Source of the DNA: Macrostomum hystrix
Lineage: Eukaryota; Platyhelminthes; Macrostomidae
NCBI GenBank assembly: GCA_950097015.1
Contig: CATNEN010000024.1
Span: 124,001 to 188,000, forward strand
Length of the DNA stretch: 64,000 bases
Reading direction: 5' to 3'
In this document: positions 1 through 11,500 of the stretch, in pieces
Numbering within the stretch: the stretch's first letter is position 1
How the letters are laid out: the number at the start of each line of letters is the position of its first letter
The notes under the pieces: generated by a model
The model's database searches: none
Seen by the model: only the letters and a program-made list of their open reading frames with translations
What the model was told of the DNA's origin: nothing
Translations under genes and position numbers: made by a program

Positions 1-760
1 TGTAGAAAGAGCTAGAGAGGTGTAGAAAGAGCTAGAGAGGTGTAGAAAGAGCTAGAGAGGTGTAGAAAGAGCTAGAGAGGTGTAGAAAGAGCTAGAGAGG
101 GGTAGAAAGAGCTAGAGAGGGGTAGAAAGAGCTAGCTAGAGAGGTGTAGAAAGAGCTAGAGAGAGGTTGAAAGAGCTAGAGAGGGGTAGAAAGAGCTAGA
201 GAGGGGTAGAAAGAGCTAGAGAGGGGTGGAAAGAGCTAGAGAGGGGGTAGAAAGAGCTAGAGAGGTGTAGAAAGAGCTAGAGATGGGGTAGAAAGAGCTA
301 GAGAGGGGTAGAAAGAGCTAGAGAGGTGTAGAAAGAGCTAGAGAGGGGTAGAAAGAGCTAGAGAGGGTAGAAAGAGCTAGCTATAGAGGTGTAGAAAGAG
401 CTAGAGAGAGGTTGAAAGAGCTAGAGAGGGGTAGAAAGAGCTAGAGAGGTGTAGAAAGAGCTAGAGAGGGGGTAGAAAGAGCTAGAGAGGTGTAGAAAGA
501 GCTAGAGAGGGGGTAGAAAGAGCTAGAGAGGGGTAGAAAGAGCTAGAGAGGGGTAGAAAGAGCTAGAGAGGTGTAGAAAGAGCTAGAAAGGGATTGAAAG
601 AGCTAGAGAGAAGTTGAAAGAGCCAGAGAGGTGTAGAAAGAGCTAGAGAGGTGTAGAAAGAGCTAGAGCGGTGTAGAAAGAGCTAGAGAGGTGGTAAGAA
701 AGAGCTAGAGAGAGGTAGAAAGTGCTAGAGAGGGGCAGAAAAGGCTAGAAAGGGTTAATT
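1..760. repeat. 20-bp minisatellite, truncated by window start
   Basis: Tandem copies of a 20-bp unit, tgtagaaagagctagagagg, with frequent T/G change at the second base and occasional 1-bp or 4-bp insertions (a doubled 'gctagcta' near 130 and 385). Copies degrade after about 700 and the array fades out by 760. It continues beyond the left edge. No coding signal. Confidence 0.95.
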
Positions 761-1461
761 TTATACCTCTCGTGAGTTAGAGAGGGTAGAAATAGTTTGA
801 CTGGGGTTAAGAGAGTAAGAGAAAAGAAGGATAATTAGAGTAAACGAAAGAGAGGGTAGAATTAATGATAATTCAAATGAATCTAATTGTGTAATTTATT
901 GATTTCATGCACAAAAAAGCAGATTTCATTGACCCTAGTTTAAACTGGTATTCAATTTGTTAAAGTGCTTTGCTTCCGTGCCCGTTCGCCCTGATCCCAT
1001 AATCCCACTACTGTCTTTGTCAATCAGATTCTCCCTGTTCCCAACTGGGATCTAATATCTAATAGCCATGCGCCGAATGTGGAAGCAGAAGTGGCCACTT
1101 ATGATATTTCAAACTGGCACAGTTCGTTTTCATTCGTGTTTTTTCATGGGTTTTCCTGCGTCTTCTGGGGGCAGCAGCTTGGAGGTTGCACGAGTAAATA
1201 TTTAGTCAAGCAGCGGGTAGCAATGTCAGCCTTCAGCAATGCCCTAAGCAGGTTTTATGGTTTGGACAAGTTGCTCTGGTTTGACCCTTGGTCAGTTAAG
1301 ATCTGGGACAATAGTAGATCAAGGCCGAGATTGATGGGGTCAATATGAAGTTTCTATTAATTCCGATATTGCGCAAAGCTTTTGTGCATTATTGTTCCAG
1401 CAAAGGGACATTGTTGTCTAACTGATAACACGATAAGAATGGCAGAAATCATAAATGGAAT
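761..1461. other. Single-copy spacer, nothing recognised
   Basis: AT-rich single-copy sequence between two arrays. An 89-codon open frame at 1079-1348 has no recognisable motif and no splice context, so I do not call it a gene. Confidence 0.6.
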
Positions 1462-4400
1462 GCGATGGGAGATTCTGTCTAACTCATTGGGAGATCTTGT
1501 CTAACTCATTGGGATATCCTGTCAAACTCATTGGGATATCCTGTCTAACTCATAGGGAGATCCTGTCAAACTCATAGGGATATCCTGTCTAACTCATTGG
1601 GAGATCCTGTCAAACTCATTGGGATATCCTGTCAAACTCATAGGGAGATCCTGTCAAACTCATGGGGGGATCCTGTCAAACTCATTGGGAGATCCTGTCA
1701 AACTCATGGGGGGATCCTGTCAAACTCATAGGGAGATCCTGTCTAACTCATTGGGATATCCTGTCTAATTCATTGGGATATCCTGTCAAACTCATAGGGA
1801 TATCCTGTCAAACGCATAGGGAGATCCTGTCAAACTCATAGGGATATCCTGTCAAACTCATAGGGAGATCCTGTCAAACTCATGGGGGGATCCTGTCTAA
1901 CTCATAGGGAGATCCTGTCAAACTCATAGGGATATCCTGTCTAACTCATTGGGAGATCCTGTCAAACTCATGGGGGGATCCTGTCAAACTCATAGGGAGA
2001 TGCTGTCAAACTCATAGGGATATCCTGTCAAACTCATAGGGAGATCCTGTCAAACTCATTGGGATATCCTGTCTAACTCATTGGGAGATCCTGTCAAACT
2101 CATAGGGAGATCCTGTCAAACTCATAGGGAGATCCTGTCAAACTCATAGGGATATCCTGTCTAACTCATTGGGAGATCCTGTCAAACTCATGGGGGGATC
2201 CTGTCTAACTCATTGGGAGATCCTGTCAAACTCATAGGGATATCCTGTCTAACTCATTGGGAGATCCTGTCAAACTCATGGGGGGATCCTGTCTAACTCA
2301 TTGGGAGATCCTGTCAAACTCATTGGGAGATTCTGTCTAACTCATTGGGAGATGCTGTCTAATTCATTGGGAGATCCTGTCTAACTCATTGGGAGATTCT
2401 GTCAAACTCATTGGGAGATCCTGTCAAACTCATTGGGAGATCCTGTCAAACTCATTGGGAGATCCTGTCAAACTCATTGGGAGATCCTGTCTAACTCATT
2501 GGGAGATCCTGTCTAACTCATTGGGATATCCTGTCTAACTCATTGGGAGATCCTGTCTAACTCATTGGGAGATCCTGTCAAACTCATTGGGAGATCCTGT
2601 CTAACTCATTGGGAGATCCTGTCTAACTCATTGGGAGATCCTGTCAAACTCATTGGGAGATGCTGTCAAACTCATCGGGAGATCCTGTCAAACTCATTGG
2701 GATATCCTGTCAAACTCATTGGGAGATCCTGTCAAACTCATTGGGAGATCCTGTCAAGCTCATTGGGAGATGCTGTCAAACTCATTGGGAGATGCTGTCA
2801 AACTCATAGGGAGATCCTGTCAAACTCATGGGGGGATCCTGTCAAACTCATAGGGAGATGCTGTCAAACTCATAGGGATATCCTGTCAAACTCATAGGGA
2901 GATCCTGTCAAACTCATTGGGATATCCTGTCTAACTCATTGGGAGATCCTGTCAAACTCATAGGGAGATCCTGTCTAACTCATTGGGAGATCCTGTCTAA
3001 CTCATTGGGAGATCCTGTCAAACTCATTGGGAGATGCTGTCAAACTCATCGGGAGATCCTGTCAAACTCATTGGGATATCCTGTCAAACTCATTGGGAGA
3101 TCCTGTCAAACTCATTGGGAGATCCTGTCAAACTCATTGGGATATCCTGTCTAACTCATTGGGAGATCCTGTCAAACTCATAGGGAGATCCTGTCAAACT
3201 CATAGGGAGATCCTGTCAAACTCATAGGGATATCCTGTCTAACTCATTGGGAGATCCTGTCAAACTCATGGGGGGATCCTGTCTAACTCATTGGGAGATC
3301 CTGTCAAACTCATAGGGATATCCTGTCTAACTCATTGGGAGATCCTGTCAAACTCATGGGGGGATCCTGTCTAACTCATTGGGAGATCCTGTCAAACTCA
3401 TTGGGAGATTCTGTCTAACTCATTGGGAGATGCTGTCTAATTCATTGGGAGATCCTGTCTAACTCATTGGGAGATTCTGTCAAACTCATTGGGAGATCCT
3501 GTCAAACTCATTGGGAGATCCTGTCAAACTCATTGGGAGATCCTGTCAAACTCATTGGGAGATCCTGTCTAACTCATTGGGAGATCCTGTCTAACTCATT
3601 GGGATATCCTGTCTAACTCATTGGGAGATCCTGTCTAACTCATTGGGAGATCCTGTCAAACTCATTGGGAGATCCTGTCTAACTCATTGGGAGATCCTGT
3701 CTAACTCATTGGGAGATCCTGTCAAACTCATTGGGAGATGCTGTCAAACTCATCGGGAGATCCTGTCAAACTCATTGGGATATCCTGTCAAACTCATTGG
3801 GAGATCCTGTCAAACTCATTGGGAGATCCTGTCAAGCTCATTGGGAGATGCTGTCAAACTCATTGGGAGATGCTGTCAAACTCATAGGGAGATCCTGTCA
3901 AACTCATGGGGGGATCCTGTCAAACTCATAGGGAGATGCTGTCAAACTCATAGGGATATCCTGTCAAACTCATAGGGAGATCCTGTCAAACTCATTGGGA
4001 TATCCTGTCTAACTCATTGGGAGATCCTGTCAAACTCATAGGGATATCCTGTCAAACTCATAGGGAGATCCTGTCAAACTCATGGGGGGATCCTGTCTAA
4101 CTCATAGGGAGATCCTGTCAAACTCATAGGGATATCCTGTCTAACTCATTGGGAGATCCTGTCAAACTCATGGGGGGATCCTGTCAAACTCATAGGGAGA
4201 TGCTGTCAAACTCATAGGGATATCCTGTCAAACTCATAGGGAGATCCTGTCAAACTCATTGGGATATCCTGTCTAACTCATTGGGAGATCCTGTCAAACT
4301 CATAGGGAGATCCTGTCAAACTCATAGGGAGATCCTGTCAAACTCATAGGGATATCCTGTCTAACTCATTGGGAGATCCTGTCAAACTCATGGGGGGATC

Positions 4401-6908
4401 CTGTCTAACTCATTGGGAGATCCTGTCAAACTCATAGGGATATCCTGTCTAACTCATTGGGAGATCCTGTCAAACTCATGGGGGGATCCTGTCTAACTCA
4501 TTGGGAGATCCTGTCAAACTCATTGGGAGATTCTGTCTAACTCATTGGGAGATGCTGTCTAATTCATTGGGAGATCCTGTCTAACTCATTGGGAGATTCT
4601 GTCAAACTCATTGGGAGATCCTGTCAAACTCATTGGGAGATCCTGTCAAACTCATTGGGAGATCCTGTCAAACTCATTGGGAGATCCTGTCTAACTCATT
4701 GGGAGATCCTGTCTAACTCATTGGGATATCCTGTCTAACTCATTGGGAGATCCTGTCTAACTCATTGGGAGATCCTGTCAAACTCATTGGGAGATCCTGT
4801 CTAACTCATTGGGAGATCCTGTCAAACTCATAGGGATATCCTGTCTAACTCATTGGGAGATCCTGTCAAACTCATGGGGGGATCCTGTCTAACTCATTGG
4901 GAGATCCTGTCAAACTCATTGGGAGATTCTGTCTAACTCATTGGGAGATGCTGTCTAATTCATTGGGAGATCCTGTCTAACTCATTGGGAGATTCTGTCA
5001 AACTCATTGGGAGATCCTGTCAAACTCATTGGGAGATCCTGTCAAACTCATTGGGAGATCCTGTCAAACTCATTGGGAGATCCTGTCTAACTCATTGGGA
5101 GATCCTGTCTAACTCATTGGGATATCCTGTCTAACTCATTGGGAGATCCTGTCTAACTCATTGGGAGATCCTGTCAAACTCATTGGGAGATCCTGTCTAA
5201 CTCATTGGGAGATCCTGTCTAACTCATTGGAGATCCTGTCAAACTCATTGGAGATGCTGTCAAACTCATCGGGAGATCCTGTCAAACTCATTGGGATATC
5301 CTGTCAAACTCATTGGGAGATCCTGTCAAACTCATTGGGAGATCCTGTCAAGCTCATTGGGAGATGCTGTCAAACTCATTGGGAGATGCTGTCAAACTCA
5401 TAGGGAGATCCTGTCAAACTCATGGGGGGATCCTGTCAAACTCATAGGGAGATGCTGTCAAACTCATAGGGATATCCTGTCAAACTCATAGGGAGATCCT
5501 GTCAAACTCATTGGGATATCCTGTCTAACTCATTGGGAGATCCTGTCAAACTCATAGGGAGATCCTGTCAAACTCATAGGGAGATCCTGTCAAACTCATA
5601 GGGATATCCTGTCTAACTCATTGGGAGATCCTGTCAAACTCATGGGGGGATCCTGTCTAACTCATTGGGAGATCCTGTCAAACTCATAGGGATATCCTGT
5701 CAAACTCATTGGGAGATCCTGTCAAACTCATTGGGAGATTCTGTCTAACTCATTGGGAGATCCTGTCAAACTCATTGGGAGATCCTGTCTAACTCATTGG
5801 GAGATGCTGTCTAATTCATTGGGAGATCCTGTCTAACTCATTGGGAGATTCTGTCAAACTCATTGGGAGATCCTGTCAAACTCATTGGGAGATCCTGTCA
5901 AACTCATTGGGAGATCCTGTCAAACTCATTGGGAGATCCTGTCTAACTCATTGGGAGATCCTGTCTAACTCATTGGGATATCCTGTCTAACTCATTGGGA
6001 GATCCTGTCTAACTCATTGGGAGATCCTGTCTAACTCATTGGGAGATCCTGTCAAACTCATTGGGAGATCCTGTCAAACTCATTGGGAGATCCTGTCAAA
6101 CTCATTGGGAGATCCTGTCTAACTCATTGGGAGATCCTGTCTAACTCATTGGGATATCCTGTCTAACTCATTGGGAGATCCTGTCAAACTCATTGGGAGA
6201 TGCTGTCAAACTCATCGGGAGATCCTGTCAAACTCATTGGGATATCCTGTCAAACTCATTGGGAGATCCTGTCAAACTCATTGGGAGATCCTGTCAAGCT
6301 CATTGGGAGATGCTGTCAAACTCATTGGGAGATGCTGTCAAACTCATAGGGAGATCCTGTCAAACTCATTGGGAGATGCTGTCTAACTCATTGGGAGATC
6401 CTGTCAAACTCATTGGGAGATCCTGTCTAACTCATTGGGAGATCCTGTCAAACTCATTGGGAGATCCTGTCAAACTCATTGGGAGATCCTGTCTAACTCA
6501 TTGGGAGATCCTGTCTAACTCATTGGGATATCCTGTCTAACTCATTGGGAGATCCTGTCAAACTCATTGGGAGATCCTGTCAAACTCATTGGGAGATCCT
6601 GTCAAACTCATTGGGAGATCCTGTCTAACTCATTGGGAGATCCTGTCTAACTCATTGGGATATCCTGTCTAACTCATTGGGAGATCCTGTCAAACTCATT
6701 GGGAGATGCTGTCAAACTCATCGGGAGATCCTGTCAAACTCATTGGGATATCCTGTCAAACTCATTGGGAGATCCTGTCAAACTCATTGGGAGATCCTGT
6801 CAAGCTCATTGGGAGATGCTGTCAAACTCATTGGGAGATGCTGTCAAACTCATAGGGAGATCCTGTCAAACTCATTGGGAGATGCTGTCTAACTCATTGG
6901 GAGATCCT
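1462..6908. repeat. 22-bp minisatellite, 5.4 kb, with higher-order repeats
   Basis: About 247 copies of a 22-bp unit with core TCCTGTCAAACTCATT followed by GGGAGA. Variant positions are A/T in 'caaactc/ctaactc', 'cattg/catag/catgg', and GGGAGA/GGGATA. Some variants create GATATC or GGATCC sites. The variant order repeats at larger scale: 2565-2897 and 3643-3975 translate identically (offset 1078 bp = 49 units), and 6171 and 6677 onward repeat at 506 bp = 23 units. The open frames inside arise because the unit has few stops. Confidence 0.97.
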
Positions 6909-7180
6909 AGTCTAGTATTATTATATTTGTCTCGGAATAAATAAATTATTGGTGAAATTCTAGACATACTCAACCCGACCAAAACCCAATCATTTATTTC
7001 AGATTTCGGCAGAAGAAAAGTTTTACAGACAATCTCGTCTAACCAGGCCTTTGTTTAATTACTGAAGCCTATAATTATGTGGCCGACGGGAACCACCTAG
7101 CAACCACTGGGACCGATTTTTTGCCAAGCCGTTCAAATTATTTAACTTGATTGTCACCCTTGTCGGAGGCGAAGATTGCC

Positions 7181-7314
7181 ATGCCGGACATCAGGGAGGA
7201 GGTCTGGTTCTTCCAAGAAATGGCTCCCCTGCTGGCCACTGCGATCCTGGGCCCGATGCCCGACGGTGCCTTCCTAGTCAGGAGCTTCAAGCGTCGTCTG
7301 GCATTGTCGTTCGT
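7181..7314 (+). CDS. Exon 1 of the SH2/pseudokinase gene: N-terminal half of SH2
   Basis: Encodes the SH2 start: EVWFFQEM, then a helix, then PDGAFLVRSFKRRLALSFV. FLVR supplies the phosphotyrosine-binding Arg of the family. It ends in phase 2 at a strong GTGAGC donor (7315). The alternative is that this is not the first exon: possible AG acceptors lie at 7168 and 7175. Confidence 0.82.
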
Positions 7315-8546
7315 GTGAGCACCGCCTACCTTGTCTCACGCTTTCAGTGTCTCTGCTTCTCTCTTTATCATTCTCTAATTGTTAGTTAACTAGAAATTTC
7401 CCCTTTTTAAGACTTAACTTTAACATTTCCCTACCGCATCTCTCTTCTGTGTTCTATCTTCTATCCTCTCTAATATCTATTCTCTCTTCTATTCTCTTTG
7501 TTCTCCCTTGCCTGTTCTATCTTATACCTTATCTCTTCTCTCTTCTGTGTTCTGTCTTCTCTCTCCTCAGTTATCTCTTCTCTCTCCTCAGTTATATCTT
7601 CTCTCTCCTCAGTTATATATTCTCTCTCCTCAGTTATATCTTCTCTCTCCTCAGTTATCTCTTCTCTCTCCTCAGTTATATCTTCTCTCTCCTCAGTTAT
7701 ATATTCTCTCTCCTCAGTTATATATTCTCTCTCCTCAGTTATATATTCTCTCTCCTCAGTTATATATTCTCTCTCCTCAGTTATATTTTCTCTCTCCTCA
7801 GTTATATATTCTCTCTCCTCAGTTATATATTCTCTCTCCTCAGTTATATTTTCTCTCTCCTCAGTTATATTTTCTCTCTCCTCAGTTATATATTCTCTCT
7901 CCTCAGTTATATATTCTCTCTCCTCAGTTATATATTCTCTCTCCTCAGTTATATATTCTCTCTCCTCAGTTATATATTCTCTCTCCTGGGAGGACAGATA
8001 ACTGAGGATAGAGAAGATCTTCTCTCTTCTTTGTTCCATTTTGTCTCATTCCGCGCCTTTCATCAATGTTCTGTCGTCTGCTTTTGTCGCTTTTTCTTCT
8101 TCTCTCTCTTCTTCGATTCTCTGAAAAATGTTCATTCAGATTCGGATTATTTTTCCGAGCAATCCTCGAGGTTGTTTCTAAAAATAGCCACAAGTGAAAT
8201 CATTTAAATAGGCCAATCACAATCACCTTGCCGCGGAATGACTGACAGGTTGTCCTAACCTTGGCTGCAAATCCGTCGCGTTATAATTATGCTAATTTCC
8301 TATATCTGTTTTCCAACTTTCATTAGTAGAAAGCATGCCACCCCCCAGCAGTTTTTCTCCCCAAATCCCAACAGAAAGTACAGAATGATGCGCAAGGTGC
8401 TCCGCCACCTCTGGCTGCGCCTTCCGCCCGGTGTGGGAGGCTAAAAAACCACTTTAGAAGTTTAAGGTCTAGGCCGAAAATTCCTGCAGCTTTTGAGAGC
8501 TCGTTGCTTGGGTCGGCGAGGTCGTGAAGGGAATGCCACCGCCGCC

Positions 8547-8583
<37 letters not shown>

Positions 8584-11500
8584 GAGGCCACGTGACTTTC
8601 CCTGAACAGCTGCTTCAATTTTCTACACCCTCCCATTCTAGCAGGACTGCTGCCTGGGTAGGCGGCGTGTCAATTTTATTATTTTCACATCGACAACCAG
8701 CCAAGGCGAGTTGCAAATGCGAATTTGACGCCTTGACTATTTGAAGACAAAAACTTGACGATATGAGGCTTGTTTGTACTTTTCGTTTATAAATGCTTGT
8801 TAGTAGACGTGTTTGGATCCACTTGCTGGCTTGTAAATACCAGTAATTAGGCCTTGTACACGTTTTGTTAAGGTCACGGTACCTTTTCAGCACAAATTCC
8901 TTCTGTTTATTTCCTTAACTGTTCTAAAATAATGGTCTAAATAGATTTCGCAAGGAAAGCTCGCAGATATAAAAAAGTTTAAAAAATTAACAGCAGTTAA
9001 ATTCGACCTCTTCAAAGCTCCATAAACTGGACCTCTTCAAAGCATCATAAGCTGGACCTTTTCAAAGCTTCATAAACTGGACCTCTTCAAAGCATCATAA
9101 GCTGGACCTCTTCAAAGCTTCATAAGCTGGACCTCTTCAAAGCATCATAAGCTGGACCTCTTCAAAGCTTCATAAGCTGGACCTCTTCAAAGCTTCATAA
9201 GCTGGACCTCTTCAAAGCATCATAAACTGGACCTCTTCAAAGCTTCATAAAATGGACCTCTTCAAAGCTTCATAAGCTGGACCTCTTCAAAGCTTCATAA
9301 GCTGGACCTCTTCAAAGCTTCATAAACTGGACCTCTTCAAAGCTCCATAAACTGGACCTCTTCAAAGCTTCATAAGCTGGACCTCTTCAAAGCTTCATAA
9401 GCTGGACCTCTTCAAAGCATCATAAGCTGGACCTTTTCAAAGCTTCATAAGCTGGATCTCTTCAAAGCATCATAAGCTGGACCTCTTCAAAGCTTCATAA
9501 ACTGGACCTCTTCAAAGCATCATAAGCTGGACCTCTTCAAAGCATCATAAGCTGGACCTCTTCAAAGCTCCATAAACTGGACCTCTTCAAAGCATCATAA
9601 GCTGGATCTCTTCAAAGCATCATAAGCTGGACCTCTTCAAAGCTCCATAAACTGGACCTCTTCAAAGCATCATAAACTGGACCTCTTCAAAGCTCCATAA
9701 ACTGGACCTCTTCAAAGCATCATAAACTGGACCTCTTCAAAGCATCATAAGCTGGACCTCTTCAAAGCTTCATAAAATGGACCTCTTCAAAGCATCATAA
9801 ACTGGACCTCTTCAAAGCTCCATAAACTGGACCTCTTCAAAGCTTCATAAACTGGACCTCTTCAAAGCATCATAAGCTGGACCTCTTCAAAGCTCCATAA
9901 ACTGGACCTCTTCAAAGCTCCATAAACTGGACCTCTTCAAAGCTTCATAAACTGGACCTCTTCAAAGCATCATAAGCTGGACCTCTTCAAAGCTTCATAA
10001 AATGGACCTCTTAAAAGCATCATAAACTGGACCTCTTCAAAGCATCATAAGCTGGACCTCTTCAAAGCTTCATAAACTGGACCTCTTCAAAGCATCATAA
10101 GCTGGACCTCTTCAAAGCATCATAAGCTGGACCTCTTCAAAGCATCATAAACTGGACCTCTTCAAAGCTTCATAAACTGGACCTCTTTAAAGCATCATAA
10201 ACTGGACCTCTTCAAAGCATCATAAACTGGACCTCTTCAAAGCATCATAAGCTGGACCTCTTCAAAGCATCATAAGCTGGACCTCTTCAAAACATCATAA
10301 ACTGGACCTCTTCAAAGCATCATAAGCTGGACCTCTTCAAAGCATCATAAGCTGGACCTCTTCAAAGCATCATAAACTGGACCTCTTCAAAGCTTCATAA
10401 ACTGGACCTCTTCAAAGCATCATAAGCTGGACCTCTTCAAAGCTTCATAAACTGGACCTCTTCAAAGCATCATAAGCTGGACCTCTTCAAAGCATCATAA
10501 GCTGGACCTCTTCAAAGCATCATAAACTGGACCTCTTCAAAGCTTCATAAACTGGACCTCTTCAAAGCTTCATAAACTGGACCTCTTCAAAGCATCATAA
10601 ACTGGACCTCTTCAAAGCATCATAAGCTGGACCTCTTCAAAGCATCATAAGCTGGACCTCTTCAAAACATCATAAACTGGACCTCTTCAAAGCATCATAA
10701 GCTGGACCTCTTCAAAGCATCATAAGCTGGACCTCTTCAAAGCTTCATAAACTGGACCTCTTCAAAGCTTCATAAACTGGACCTCTTCAAAGCATCATAA
10801 GCTGGACCTCTTCAAAGCATCATAAACTGGACCTCTTCAAAGCATCATAAGCTGGACCTCTTCAAAGCTTCATAAAATGGACCTCTTCAAATGAACAAAA
10901 ATATCTTCAAACAGTTTTCGCCAACCATGAAACTCGCAGAAGCGACTCCACCGTTAAGCACCTGTGGATTCACCGCGATGAAGATGGCCAGTGCTACGTG
11001 TTACGTCACGAGAAGTTCGCCAGCGTGAGGCACATGATCGAGCGCTACCGGACCTGCCGCAGTCTCGGCATGCCGCTCGCCAGCTGCCCGAAGCCGGCTG
11101 ACATCGAAGCCTTCCTGCGACTGCCCGAAGAGGACATTGAGCTGGGCTCTGAGTCCACTGATGGCACGGAGTCGCAGCTGACGGTGAGCTCTTGAGTCTA
11201 GCATGTGCTCAGATTCTGTCTTAGGGGAGGGGGTCGTCTCTAATGGCCGCAAACTGCACGACAAGCCACAACAAACAATCTGCTTGATTTCAGATCAAAT
11301 CAAGAATTTTCTATGCATCTTTGATGACTACATTTGATTAGCAAACTGACCCTAAATGATAAATATTTTATTAGAACAGACCTACAGCTTGATCTAGATG
11401 TCAGATGAAACAGTACTTTAACATATTTCTGTTCAGTTATCCCCTTCCATGTCTGCATGGGTGCTTCTGAAAACAGACCAGAAAGCTATTGCTAGCACAC

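Noticed and set aside
1079-1348. 89-codon open frame as a gene or upstream exon
   Set aside because: No domain, no convincing splice sites, and it could not be joined in phase to the SH2 exon.
1462-6908. CRISPR array or centromeric satellite
   Set aside because: Units are directly adjacent without unique spacers, so not CRISPR. A 22-bp unit beside genes gives no evidence for a centromere.
7449-8207. 252-codon frame with hydrophobic LLSYIFS repeat, looking like a membrane protein
   Set aside because: 21-bp repeat translation inside intron 1 of the SH2 gene; the other plus frames and the minus strand are equally open.
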